Source: Bacteroidota bacterium (GTDB taxonomy: Bacteria > Bacteroidota > Bacteroidia > B-17B0 > Aurantibacillaceae). Taken from it: 64,000 nt of DNA. This document shows positions 18,729 to 27,645 of this stretch, piece by piece. The position numbers were made by a program, and so were the translations under genes. Location: NCBI GenBank assembly GCA_030692515.1, contig JAUXZS010000028.1:62001-126000 (forward strand), given 5' to 3'. Under the pieces are notes generated by a model that worked only from the letters and a program-made list of their open reading frames with translations, was not told where the DNA came from and did no database searches. The stretch's first letter is position 1. Every line of letters starts with the position of its first letter.

Positions 18729-19031
18729 TTAAGAGTAAAAAGTCTTCTTTTTTTTAAATTGTTTAATTTTTTTAGATGGCAAACTAAATGGTTCCAAACA
18801 AGTTTTTGTATAGGATATGCCAGTAGCAAATGAACTGCTTTCTCCGGAATCAATAATACAATCGCTCCAATTATTGTTAAATGGAAAGTTAAGGTTATAC
18901 GACGAAACACTAAAATCAACAAAATAAGATTTTGGTGAAAGATTACCCAAATAGTAACAAACCATACGGCATTGTTCTTTATCAAATGTTGAAATGATAA
19001 CAGAAACAAAAGTTATTAAACGTTTTATCAT
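18729..19031 (-). CDS. hypothetical small secreted protein (100 aa), uncertain
   Basis: The frame begins with MIKRLITFVSVIISTF, a possible signal segment, and has cysteines in KEQCRMVCYY, WSDCIIDSG and TKTCLEPF. It starts 26 bases beyond the end of rnpB and ends 10 bases before the PD40 gene on the same strand. An overlapping frame at 18719-19009 is more hydrophobic and less protein-like. No family is recognised. The context, between an RNA gene and the PD40 gene, makes a real gene possible but not sure. Confidence 0.35.
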   Translation of the reverse strand: MIKRLITFVSVIISTFDKEQCRMVCYYLGNLSPKSYFVDFSVSSYNLNFPFNNNWSDCIIDSGESSSFATGISYTKTCLEPFSLPSKKIKQFKKKKTFYS

Positions 19032-19056
19032 TTAAATTTTATTACTCATCTTTTTT

Positions 19057-19428
19057 GCAAGTTTGTAAGCCGGGTTCTGTTTCATCCTTCCGTTTAACCG
19101 AAAGGGTATATTCTATCATTTATCTTTGCGACCTACCCATTGCGGCTTTCATTTCTGAAATAAGACGAGCCGCCTTAAACCGCAACCTATTTGGCCTTTC
19201 AACATCCGAGGTTTACCCAACACAATTATCACTAATTATGCTTGTGAGCTCTTACCTCACATTTTCACTATCACCTCATAACCTAAGTTATAAGGCTACC
19301 TTGTTTTCTGTGGCACTTTCTGTTACAAAAACATTTCGGTTTTTGCACCCACCCTTTCAGGTGGCGGATTGCCCTATGTTGCCCGGACTTTCCTCTGTTA
19401 ATAAATTAACAGCGATAGAACAACTTGC
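19057..19428 (-). ncRNA. rnpB: RNase P RNA, bacterial type A
   Basis: On the minus strand the sequence contains the universal RNase P RNA landmarks: GAGGAAAGTCCGGGCAAC near the 5' end, the AGGGTGGGTGCAAAAACC-like region, and the 3' part GGATGAAACAGAACCCGGC. The 5' end GCAAGTTGT can pair with the 3' end ACAAACTTGC to make helix P1, which sets the ends at 19428 and 19057. The length of about 372 bases is normal for type A. It is the catalytic RNA that matures tRNA 5' ends. An open frame on the opposite strand (19055-19456) is an accident of this RNA gene. Confidence 0.95.
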
Positions 19429-19431
19429 ATT

Positions 19432-19464
19432 TAAATTTACGAATAAAAACTATTGAAATACAAA
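19432..19464 (-). promoter_or_regulatory. promoter of rnpB
   Basis: On the minus strand TTTG (19461-19464) and TAAATTTA (19432-19439) are separated by 21 bases, close to the Bacteroidota consensus TTTG-N19-21-TAnnTTTG. The predicted transcript start fits the P1 helix end at 19428. Confidence 0.6.
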
Positions 19465-19538
19465 CAATAGTTAACAAAAAATAGTGATTTATTAATATTA
19501 GTAAGTGACAGCGAACATTTTGTAAATTCCTAAAATAA

Positions 19539-19570
19539 AAAAGCTAATGAACTTTCATCCATTAGCTTTT
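19539..19570 (-). terminator. intrinsic terminator downstream of ridA
   Basis: The 11-bp arms AAAAGCTAATG (19539-19549) and CATTAGCTTTT (19560-19570) pair around a 10-base loop. On the minus strand a T-rich run follows. It lies 22 bases past the ridA stop. Confidence 0.75.
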
Positions 19571-19592
19571 ATTATCAATGAAAATTTATTTT

Positions 19593-19973
19593 TTAAAACA
19601 ACTTTGCTTCTACACTAATCTCAACATGGGCATCTTTTGGAAGGCGAGAAACTTGAACTGTTGCCCTTGCAGGAAAATCACCTTTAAAATAAGAAGCATA
19701 AACTTCATTAACTTGAAGGAAGTCATTCATGTCACTCAAAAAAATAGTGCTTTTTACTACATTATCATATGTACAGCCCCCAGCCTTTAAAATAGCACCT
19801 ATATAATCCATTACCATTTTAGTTTCTTCTTTCACAGTAGTTTTCACTAATTGTTTACTTTGCAAATCCATAGCAATTGTCCCACTTATAAACATACTAT
19901 CGCCTACAATTATTGCTTGATTATATGGTCCAATTGGAGCTGGTGCATCTGGTGTATTTACAATTTTTTTCAT
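19593..19973 (-). CDS. ridA: RidA family reactive intermediate deaminase
   Basis: RidA hydrolyses reactive enamine/imine intermediates such as 2-aminoacrylate made by PLP enzymes. The start chosen at 19973 (MKKIVNTPDAPAPIGPYNQA) gives 126 residues, the normal length; a longer frame up to 20042 would add an atypical 23-residue leader. Family marks include GPYNQAI, FISGTIA, CTYDNVVKSTIFL, the substrate-binding Arg in PARATVQVSRLP and the C-terminal VEISVEAKL. The gene is a single unit ended by the hairpin at 19539. Confidence 0.92.
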   Translation of the reverse strand: MKKIVNTPDAPAPIGPYNQAIIVGDSMFISGTIAMDLQSKQLVKTTVKEETKMVMDYIGAILKAGGCTYDNVVKSTIFLSDMNDFLQVNEVYASYFKGDFPARATVQVSRLPKDAHVEISVEAKLF

Positions 19974-20239
19974 ATTAAATGTTTTAGTCTGTAACAAATA
20001 TAAATAAAGATTTGGAAAATTAGCAACCGTAATTTTGAACACTTAGGTAAATATTTATTTTTTTATGTTGTTTCTATTTAGTTACTTTACAACCAATAAA
20101 TGAAAAAGCAATTTCATAATATGTATTTTACTCCCCGCAATTATAGCAATTGCTGGCATATTATTAATTGTATTATGCGCCGCTTCTAGTTCCGCGGCCC
20201 TTTCAATTTTATTTCTTTTCAAATTTCATTTATTAAACC

Positions 20240-21397
20240 ATGCAAACAATTTCAGATCTTGTTTTAGACAAGTTAAACACCTTAGTAGTTGTTGTTAACA
20301 ACAAAGGCGAAGTAGAATACATAAGTAACTCTTCAAAAGCCATTTTAGGCTTTGATTCAAGCCAACTTTTAGGCGATAACTGGTGGATAATTCCACGACT
20401 CAATATTACCGATGGCTATGCAGTAAAAGAGAAAATAATTTCTATTATGCTTCATGATTCTTATCAGATTGAACAAGGTTTTGAGCATGCTTTAAAAACT
20501 TCAAACGGTTTAATCAAATGGTTTAAATGGAGTTCTGCAATTACTGATGATGATAAGGTAATTGGCATCGGTATTGATATAACTGAAAAGAAAAAAGCAG
20601 AGCAAAGAGCTTTAGAAATCAACAAAACCTTAACAGATAAAAATAAAGAGATTACAGATAGTATTAGTTATGCAAAAAAAATACAGCAAGCAATTTTACA
20701 AAGCGATTCATTTTTAAAAACAAATTTTAAAGATGGTTTTGTTTTATATCTTCCGAAAGATATTGTTAGTGGAGATTATTACTTTTTTTACGAAAATGAA
20801 GAGTTTAAGTATGTTGCGGCAATTGATTGCACTGGGCATGGCGTGCCGGGAGCGCTAATGTCAGTTATTGCAAATTCTTTATTAAAAGAAGTTTTTTACA
20901 ATAAAAATCTAGTTAATCCGGATGAAGTATTATATGCCTTGGATGAATTATTATTTGATTCTTTAAATAAAAATAATTCGGAGGAAATTAGGTATGATGG
21001 TATGGATATATCTTTGTGCGCGATAAACAAAAAAACCAATATTTTAAATTTTGCCGGTGCAATGCGTCCTTTATTTATTGTTAGTGATAATGAATTGATA
21101 GAAATAAAAGGTAGTAAATTTCCTCTTGGCTACTATTTTGATAAAAAAGAGTTTATTTTAAATACTATTCAGTTAAAAGAAAACGACCGTATTTATTTGA
21201 CCACAGATGGGTACGCTGATCAATTTGGTGGAAGTAAAAACAAAAAATTAAACAGAAAAGCGTTTAAAGAGCTTTTGCTTTCATTAGAGGGGATGGATGG
21301 TGATGAACAAAACTCTTTTCTTGATTACTCATTAAAGAATTGGAAACAAGATGCAGAACAAACAGATGATGTTTTAGTGATTGGAATTTTTATTTAA
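20240..21397 (+). CDS. PAS domain-SpoIIE phosphatase (385 aa)
   Basis: This cytoplasmic PP2C-type serine/threonine phosphatase has a PAS sensor. PAS spans about 1-115 (VVVNNKGEVEYISNSSKAILGF...). A helical linker with KEITDSISYAKKIQQAIL at about 134-151 leads to the SpoIIE domain (about 155-385). Metal-binding Asp positions are visible in VSGDYYFF, DCTGHGVPGA, YDGMDISLC, TTDGYADQFGG and EQTDDVLVIGIF. It is the only plus-strand member of the six-gene cluster and converges with the next gene, with two bases between the stops. It probably dephosphorylates an anti-sigma-antagonist-like partner; the partner is not visible here. Confidence 0.88.
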   Translation: MQTISDLVLDKLNTLVVVVNNKGEVEYISNSSKAILGFDSSQLLGDNWWIIPRLNITDGYAVKEKIISIMLHDSYQIEQGFEHALKTSNGLIKWFKWSSAITDDDKVIGIGIDITEKKKAEQRALEINKTLTDKNKEITDSISYAKKIQQAILQSDSFLKTNFKDGFVLYLPKDIVSGDYYFFYENEEFKYVAAIDCTGHGVPGALMSVIANSLLKEVFYNKNLVNPDEVLYALDELLFDSLNKNNSEEIRYDGMDISLCAINKKTNILNFAGAMRPLFIVSDNELIEIKGSKFPLGYYFDKKEFILNTIQLKENDRIYLTTDGYADQFGGSKNKKLNRKAFKELLLSLEGMDGDEQNSFLDYSLKNWKQDAEQTDDVLVIGIFI

Positions 21398-21399
21398 AC

Positions 21400-23394
21400 T
21401 TATAGTCTAATGCCAATTAAACAAACATCATCAACTTGTTCTAATTCTCCTTTCCAATTAGCGAAATTTTGAAATAAAGTTTCTGCTTGATTAGATAAAG
21501 GAAGTGTACTATTTGCTAATAGTTGCTCATTTAATTGCTTGTATTTATACTTTTTTCCTTTAGGTCCACCAAACTGGTCTGCATAACCATCAGTGTAAAG
21601 GTATAAAGTATCACCTTTTTGGGCGTTAATTTCATTTAATGTAAATGGATCGGTACGCTCACCTTTACCAACAGGCATTTTATCTTTTGGTAGATAGATT
21701 ATTTCTCCATCTCTAATAATAATTGGTGAATTATTTGCTGAAGCGTAAGTAATTTTATTTGTGATTTTATCAATACAAAGAATTACGCCATCAAAGCCAT
21801 CTTTTTGTTCTTCTTTACTTATTGAGTTTATTAAACGTTCTCTAACATAATTAAAAATTTTATCAGGTTGAAAAATTAATTTTTCGTTTATAGCTTCACT
21901 TAAAAACCCAATGCTTAATAAACTCATAAATGCGCCTGGAACACCATGACCTGTAGAGTCACAAACTGTTAAAAAGAATTTGTTATCATGTTCACATGCC
22001 CAATAAAAATCGCCAGAAACAATATCTTTTGGATGAAATAATGTGAAATATTTATCTGTTCCCAAATGTGTTGTCAAAAAATCAGAGTGAGCTAAAAGTG
22101 TGTATTGTATTCTTTTAGCATAGTTAATTGAGTCTGTAATCTCTTTATTTTTATTTTCGATAATTGCTTTTTGTTCTTCTGTCTGTTTGCTCTTAGTTTC
22201 AATAATTTCTTTTTGCTTTTTAATAATTCTGAAGCGATTAAAAATTACAATACCAAAAATAAAAACTAAAATAAATCCTACTGTTAAAGCAATTTTTAAA
22301 AGTCTATCTTTTTCAATTTGAGTTTTGCTAGCTTTTATTTTTTCATCTTTTAATAAATTACCCTCAGCGTTTCGTATACTATCTCTTACTGCTCTTTTAT
22401 TAAATTCAAATTCAATTTCTTTCTTATGTAATTCATCTTTTGAGGTTGACGTGGTTAATTCCTCGATTACAGCAACATATTTATCATTATATTCTAAAGC
22501 CTTTTTTAAATTATTTGTAGATTTATAAATGGCTGATAAATTTTTATATACATTTCGTAAACTTGTATTGTCTTCAATTTCTTCTCCAATTTTTTGTGCT
22601 TTTAAAAAATAAGAAGTTGCTAAAGAAATTTGTTTGTTTTTAAAATAAATCTCACCAATATCCATCGCTGATGTGGTTTCCTCATAAGGGTTTCCAGCTA
22701 ATATTGCGAGCTCATGATTTTTAATAAAATTTTTAAGCGCTTCCTCTGTATTATTTAGACCCATATAAGCATTACCAATATTACCATAGGCAGAGCAAAT
22801 TCCGTTCACATCATTCATCTTTGTATAAATCTCTAAAGATTTATTACCATATTCTAATGACTTATTAAAATCAAGAAAATTATTATATAAAAGACTTAAG
22901 TTGTTGTAAATACTAGCTAGCTTATTAGTATTATCTATTTTTTCTGCAATAGCTAAACTTTTTAATTGATATTCTAAAGCTTTATTATTTTGGCCTATAG
23001 TAATATAAATTGCCCCAATATTTCCTAAAGCAACTAAAACAGCTTCATCAATTTTTTTAGACTCTCCAAGATTTAATGATTTTTGATAATAATCTATAGC
23101 TTTAACATAATCACCCTTTACCTGAAAATACGACCCCATTAAATTTAAAATTTTAGTTTGAATTGTTGGGGAACCGGATTTTTTAGCTAAAACAAAAGCC
23201 TTTTTTGAGAACATATAAGCAGAATCGGTATTGGAATATAAATAATCCCATGCTAAATCATAGTAGATGAAAAAGCGTGTACTGTCTGTCATATTAGGAT
23301 CAGCAGCCTCTTTAAATAAGGAATCTTTACTTGCAGAATAGGAGCTATTAGCAATTAAAATAAAAATAAATAGTATAAATTTTTTGTAATTCAA
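21400..23394 (-). CDS. TPR-SpoIIE membrane phosphatase (664 aa)
   Basis: A signal peptide (about 1-20) is followed by a periplasmic TPR array (about 30-330, with AIYITIGQNNKALEYQLKSL-type repeats). One transmembrane helix near 365-388 (ALTVGFILVFIFGIVIF) leads to a cytoplasmic coiled coil with KEITDSINYAKRIQYTLL. The SpoIIE phosphatase domain fills the last 230 residues, with SGDFYWA, CDSTGHGVPGAFMSLL, KDGFDGVILC, YTDGYADQFGGPKG and QVDDVCLIGIRL. The catalytic Asp residues are kept. It reads as an outside-in signal receptor. It is the last minus-strand gene of the cluster, 114 bases from its upstream neighbour. Confidence 0.9.
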   Translation of the reverse strand: MNYKKFILFIFILIANSSYSASKDSLFKEAADPNMTDSTRFFIYYDLAWDYLYSNTDSAYMFSKKAFVLAKKSGSPTIQTKILNLMGSYFQVKGDYVKAIDYYQKSLNLGESKKIDEAVLVALGNIGAIYITIGQNNKALEYQLKSLAIAEKIDNTNKLASIYNNLSLLYNNFLDFNKSLEYGNKSLEIYTKMNDVNGICSAYGNIGNAYMGLNNTEEALKNFIKNHELAILAGNPYEETTSAMDIGEIYFKNKQISLATSYFLKAQKIGEEIEDNTSLRNVYKNLSAIYKSTNNLKKALEYNDKYVAVIEELTTSTSKDELHKKEIEFEFNKRAVRDSIRNAEGNLLKDEKIKASKTQIEKDRLLKIALTVGFILVFIFGIVIFNRFRIIKKQKEIIETKSKQTEEQKAIIENKNKEITDSINYAKRIQYTLLAHSDFLTTHLGTDKYFTLFHPKDIVSGDFYWACEHDNKFFLTVCDSTGHGVPGAFMSLLSIGFLSEAINEKLIFQPDKIFNYVRERLINSISKEEQKDGFDGVILCIDKITNKITYASANNSPIIIRDGEIIYLPKDKMPVGKGERTDPFTLNEINAQKGDTLYLYTDGYADQFGGPKGKKYKYKQLNEQLLANSTLPLSNQAETLFQNFANWKGELEQVDDVCLIGIRL

Positions 23395-23508
23395 AGTAAG
23401 ATTTAATGGCTAAAATAAGGAAAAAAATGCTAAGTTTTGATTATTTTGGTTAACAGATTCCGCTATGATGACGATTAAAAATAAACGCTAGCAGAGTTAT
23501 ATTTATTT

Positions 23509-25653
23509 TTAAAGACGAATTCCAATTACACAAATATCATCCACTTGCTCTAGATCTCCTTTCCATTCTTGAAAACAATTTTCAATTAATTGCTTTTGTT
23601 TTTGTACAGAATACATGTTTATAGAGACTAATAAATCTTTAAATTTGGCAGCTTTAAATTTTTTGGCGTTTTCGCCACCAAACTGATCTTGAAATCCGTC
23701 AGTGAATAAATATAAAGTATCGCCCAAAGATAAATCTAAGTTATGGGTTGGAAAATTAGTTGGGTTAATTGTGACACCTACAGATTGTTTGTGTGATTTA
23801 ATTTCAAGTAATTCGCCGTTTTGAATTAGCCATAAAGGATTATTTGCTCCTGCCCATTTTATTTCTCTTTTGTTGCTGCCATTTTCAGTTTCATGAATAG
23901 CTATTAAAGAAATATCCATACCGTCCTTAACTTCTTCATCGCTTTTACTAAAAGTATCAAGCACAAGTTCTCTGGTTTTATCCAAAATTAATCCAGGTTC
24001 AGTAATACCAAATTCAAAAACTGCTCTGTTTAAAGCATTACTACAAACAACGCTCACCATAGCACCGGGAACACCATGTCCGGTGCAATCAGCAGCCGCA
24101 ATAAAAGAAATTCCATTTACCCTTTCAAACCAATAAAAATCGCCTGCAACTATATCTTTGGGTTTATATAAAATAAAATTATCAGGTATATAATTATTTA
24201 CATATTTAATTGAAGGTAGTATCGCGTCTTGAATTCGTTTTGCGTAGTTAATACTGTTTGTAATATCATTATTTTTAGCCGCAATTTGTTGATTCTGGAA
24301 CTCTAATTTTTTATTTAATTTGCTTTTAATTGAAAAGCGATTAAAAAGCAGAAATCCAAGTAAGATTAAAACTACTAAGCCTGATAGAAGTAAATTTTTA
24401 AAAGATTTTTGTTTCTGTATTTCTAATTCTTTTTTTGAATTTTCTAAATCTGATTCAATTTTTTCTTTTTTAAGCGATTCAATTTGGTTTGTTTTTTGTG
24501 CATCATCATAAAGAGCCTGTAATTCTGCAGTTTTTTTAGAGTTTGCAAGTTTGTATATGGTATCATTTATGTCATTATACATTCTAAGGTTTGTATAGGC
24601 CTTCTCAAAATTTCTTAAGTTAAAGTACATGCCTGCGAGTGCATCGTAAGCCGCTTTTTCAATCTCAGGCATTTTATTTTTCTGTGCAATTCCAATAGCT
24701 ATTTTTAGATATTCTTCGGCCTTTTTTTCTTGATTAACAAACTTATATATCTCCCCAAGATTAATTAAAATACTTGTTCTTAAGTAGGGGTCTGAACTTT
24801 CAGAAAAATATTCCCATGCCAATTCAAAATATTTTTTCGCAGCAACATAATTTTTAAGTTCGTAATTTAATTCTCCCAAATTGTTATAGGTAGTATATAA
24901 GCCTTCTACATCTTCGATCTTTTTTCTAATTTCTATTGCTTTTTCAAAATTAATTTTGGCATTTTTATAATCGTTTTCTTTTAGAAGTATGTTGCCAATA
25001 TTATTATATGCAGCACCAATTCCGTGTCCATCATTGAGAATCAACATTAGTTCTAAGGCTTGTTTTTGAAATTTTAATGCCAGAGTCCTTTTGTTAATTT
25101 TTTCATATACATTACCAATATTTGTATAGGATCTTGCCATTCCTAAACTGTCGTTAATATCTTCTTTTATCTTAAGTGCTAATAAATTATATTCAATTGA
25201 TTTTGTATAATTTGCTAATTTTAAATAAATGGAAGCAATGTTATTATAGGTACTTGCTATAGATTTTTTTGATCCTACAGTTGTGCCATCTTGTTGCTTT
25301 TTTAGACGAATATTAAGTGTTTTAAAATTATATAAATTGGCATTTTGGTAATCACCCATAAAATAATAGGTACCAGAAAGATTGTTGTAGGCGATAGCTA
25401 TATATTTATCTATGTTCTTTTTTAGAGCAAACGATAAATTAATTTTTGAAAAAGCTAGAGCTTGCTTCAAATCTGATTTCCAATAAAAATTAATTATGGA
25501 GTTATATGCTGCAAATTTTAGGGTATCGTGTGCCCTGCTACTAGTAACTATCTTTAAACTATCAATATTAGTTTGAGAAAAAGAAAAACTAATTACCAAT
25601 TGTAACAATATGGTAAAAATAAGTGGCTTATGATTTTTATTGACTTTAAACAC
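23509..25653 (-). CDS. TPR-SpoIIE membrane phosphatase (714 aa)
   Basis: The architecture is the same as that of the neighbours: signal peptide, periplasmic TPR array (about 35-380, repeats such as SYTNIGNVYEKINKRTLALKF), a transmembrane helix near 425-445 (LLLSGLVVLILLGFLLF), a linker with NDITNSINYAKRIQDAIL and a C-terminal SpoIIE domain. Catalytic marks are VAGDFYWF, DCTGHGVPGAMVSVV, KDGMDISLIA, FTDGFQDQFGG and LEQVDDICVIGIRL. Its DCTGHG and DISLIA variants are closer to the PAS member at 20240 than to the other TPR members, which hints at two sub-lineages within the cluster. Confidence 0.9.
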   Translation of the reverse strand: MFKVNKNHKPLIFTILLQLVISFSFSQTNIDSLKIVTSSRAHDTLKFAAYNSIINFYWKSDLKQALAFSKINLSFALKKNIDKYIAIAYNNLSGTYYFMGDYQNANLYNFKTLNIRLKKQQDGTTVGSKKSIASTYNNIASIYLKLANYTKSIEYNLLALKIKEDINDSLGMARSYTNIGNVYEKINKRTLALKFQKQALELMLILNDGHGIGAAYNNIGNILLKENDYKNAKINFEKAIEIRKKIEDVEGLYTTYNNLGELNYELKNYVAAKKYFELAWEYFSESSDPYLRTSILINLGEIYKFVNQEKKAEEYLKIAIGIAQKNKMPEIEKAAYDALAGMYFNLRNFEKAYTNLRMYNDINDTIYKLANSKKTAELQALYDDAQKTNQIESLKKEKIESDLENSKKELEIQKQKSFKNLLLSGLVVLILLGFLLFNRFSIKSKLNKKLEFQNQQIAAKNNDITNSINYAKRIQDAILPSIKYVNNYIPDNFILYKPKDIVAGDFYWFERVNGISFIAAADCTGHGVPGAMVSVVCSNALNRAVFEFGITEPGLILDKTRELVLDTFSKSDEEVKDGMDISLIAIHETENGSNKREIKWAGANNPLWLIQNGELLEIKSHKQSVGVTINPTNFPTHNLDLSLGDTLYLFTDGFQDQFGGENAKKFKAAKFKDLLVSINMYSVQKQKQLIENCFQEWKGDLEQVDDICVIGIRL

Positions 25654-25778
25654 TCTAACACAATAATATAATAAATTTTGAGATTTTAAAAGTGTTTTAT
25701 GGGGTACTTCCTTATTTTAGGTAATAATTTGTAGTATAAATTACTAAATAATACTGTAAACGGGTAAGTTTTAGCAAA

Positions 25779-27635
25779 TCAAATCCGAATTCCTATCATA
25801 CAAACATCATCAACTTGTTCTAAATTACCTTTCCATTCTTTAAAAAAAGAATCTAAAATAACTTTTTGCTCCGCCATTTTTTCTTGTGAAACTGAAACTA
25901 ATAATTCATTTAATTTTTTATAATTAAATTTTTTGCCTTTTGCTCCACCAAATTGGTCTGCAAAACCATCAGTATATAAATACAAACAATCGCCAATTTC
26001 ATAATTAATAGTATGTAAAGTAAAACTTTCTGATTTTTCACCTTTACCAATTGGCATTTTATCTTTAGGTAATTCAATTATGGTATTATTACGAATAATA
26101 ATAGGTGCATTATTAGCAGCAGAGTAGGTAATAGTGTTATTAGTTTTATTAATACAAATTAAAATTCCATCCATCCCATCCTGTGCGCCATCGTGCGACA
26201 GATTCTCAATCAATCTACTTCGAACATGATTTAAAATTTCGTTTGGCTTGGTAATTTTCTTTTCTGTTATAGCTTCGTTTAAATAAGTGATATTTAAAAG
26301 ACTCATAAATGCCCCTGGTACACCATGGCCGGTGCTATCACATGAAGCAAGAAAAAAATTATTATCGAATTCAGTAGCCCAATAAAAATCGCCACTAACT
26401 ATATCTTTTGGATTAAAAAGTACAAAATACTCTAAAAGATTAATGTTAAGTATATTATCTGAAGCGAGTAGGGCATTTTGAATTCTTAGGGCATATTTTA
26501 TACTATCTGTAATTTCTTTATTTTTCTCTGAAATCAGTGTATATGCATTTTTTAAATCTACATTTCTTAATCGCTCTATTTCTTGTTCTTTTTCTTGCAA
26601 AAGCGTGTTTTGTAAAGTATCAATTTTTGTTTCTTTTTCTTTAGAATTAATAATGTTAATCTGATTAATTAATTTTTCATAATAATTAATTGATTGTGCA
26701 TGCTTATTTTCAGTTTTATAAAGTTCAGCTAGCTTTTGATATAAAAAAGATAAACGAACTAAATGATTTGTTTCTAAAGCTATTAATTCAGCCTTTAAAT
26801 AATAGTTTATTGCCTCATTAGAATTACCAATTTCTAAAAAAGTAGAAGCTATTTCTAATAAACTACCTAATACAAAATGTTTTACGTTTGCTTCTTCTCT
26901 AATTTTTAGACCTTGCAAAAAATAGTCAATTGCTTCCTCGTATTTCTTTAGATTTTTATAAATAAATCCAATGTCATTTAAGGCTCTACTCTCACCAATC
27001 TTATTGTTTTCATTCTTTAAAATATCTAAACTTTTAAATGCGAGTTCAAGGGCTTTTTTATATTCACCTCTGTCATTATTAATATTTGATAAACCGGTAT
27101 AAATTCTTCCTAACCAACTACTAGAAATATCATTAAATTCGGCGCCTTTTAAAAAATACTTTTCTGCTATTTCGTTTTTTTTAAGGTCCTTATAAACTGT
27201 TCCAACTACGTAATAAGCCATTAATACATCTTGAATATTTTCCTCATTTTTTTCATAAAATTCTATGCCTTTCATTGCATCATAAAGTGCGGCTTCAGGA
27301 TTTCCTGTGCTATTGTTTATAATTGCAAGAGTAAGTTGGGCATTGGCAATCCATTTATTATTATTAATTTGTTTAAATAGGAATAGAGCTTTGTTAAGGT
27401 ATTTTAATGCGGAATCAATTTTGTGATAAATAATGAAATCACCCATTCCTGCATTTAAATTACATTGAGCTATTCCAAATTTATAATCTAATTTTATTGC
27501 ATTTTCAAAAGCTTCTTCTAGTAATTTAGTTGGATTAAAATTAGCATGAGGTGTTCCCCGATGATTCCATATCATTTCGTTTACTTCATCAATTTTTTTG
27601 ATGATCTCTTCCTCACTTTTTAATTCAGATTCCAT
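25779..27635 (-). CDS. soluble TPR-SpoIIE phosphatase (618 aa)
   Basis: Unlike its neighbours this member has no signal peptide and no transmembrane helix: it begins MESELKSEEEIIKKIDEVNE and runs directly through TPR repeats (about 45-330) and a coiled coil into KEITDSIKYALRIQNALL and the SpoIIE domain (about 385-618). Catalytic marks are intact (SGDFYWA, CDSTGHGVPGAFMSLL, QDGMDGILI, YTDGFADQFGG, QVDDVCMIGIRI). The whole protein should be cytoplasmic. It starts 10 bases after the stop of the upstream gene, so it is co-transcribed with two membrane-bound sisters. Confidence 0.9.
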   Translation of the reverse strand: MESELKSEEEIIKKIDEVNEMIWNHRGTPHANFNPTKLLEEAFENAIKLDYKFGIAQCNLNAGMGDFIIYHKIDSALKYLNKALFLFKQINNNKWIANAQLTLAIINNSTGNPEAALYDAMKGIEFYEKNEENIQDVLMAYYVVGTVYKDLKKNEIAEKYFLKGAEFNDISSSWLGRIYTGLSNINNDRGEYKKALELAFKSLDILKNENNKIGESRALNDIGFIYKNLKKYEEAIDYFLQGLKIREEANVKHFVLGSLLEIASTFLEIGNSNEAINYYLKAELIALETNHLVRLSFLYQKLAELYKTENKHAQSINYYEKLINQINIINSKEKETKIDTLQNTLLQEKEQEIERLRNVDLKNAYTLISEKNKEITDSIKYALRIQNALLASDNILNINLLEYFVLFNPKDIVSGDFYWATEFDNNFFLASCDSTGHGVPGAFMSLLNITYLNEAITEKKITKPNEILNHVRSRLIENLSHDGAQDGMDGILICINKTNNTITYSAANNAPIIIRNNTIIELPKDKMPIGKGEKSESFTLHTINYEIGDCLYLYTDGFADQFGGAKGKKFNYKKLNELLVSVSQEKMAEQKVILDSFFKEWKGNLEQVDDVCMIGIRI

Positions 27636-27645
27636 TAATTTAAAA

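Noticed and set aside
18719-19009. Hydrophobic 96-codon frame overlapping the small secreted protein
   Set aside because: It overlaps the frame at 18729-19031 almost fully, lacks a sensible domain pattern and overlaps the PD40 start; the other frame is the better candidate.
19055-19456. Open reading frame of 133 codons on the plus strand
   Set aside because: It lies over the RNase P RNA gene on the other strand; the conserved RNA landmarks and the P1 pairing explain the sequence fully.
20101-20239. Possible small membrane protein ahead of the PAS-SpoIIE gene
   Set aside because: One frame translates as a hydrophobic stretch (ILLPAIIAIAGILLIVLCAASS), but no start codon is in frame after an upstream stop, and the frame with an ATG ends early. 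It may be a remnant but cannot be supported as a gene.
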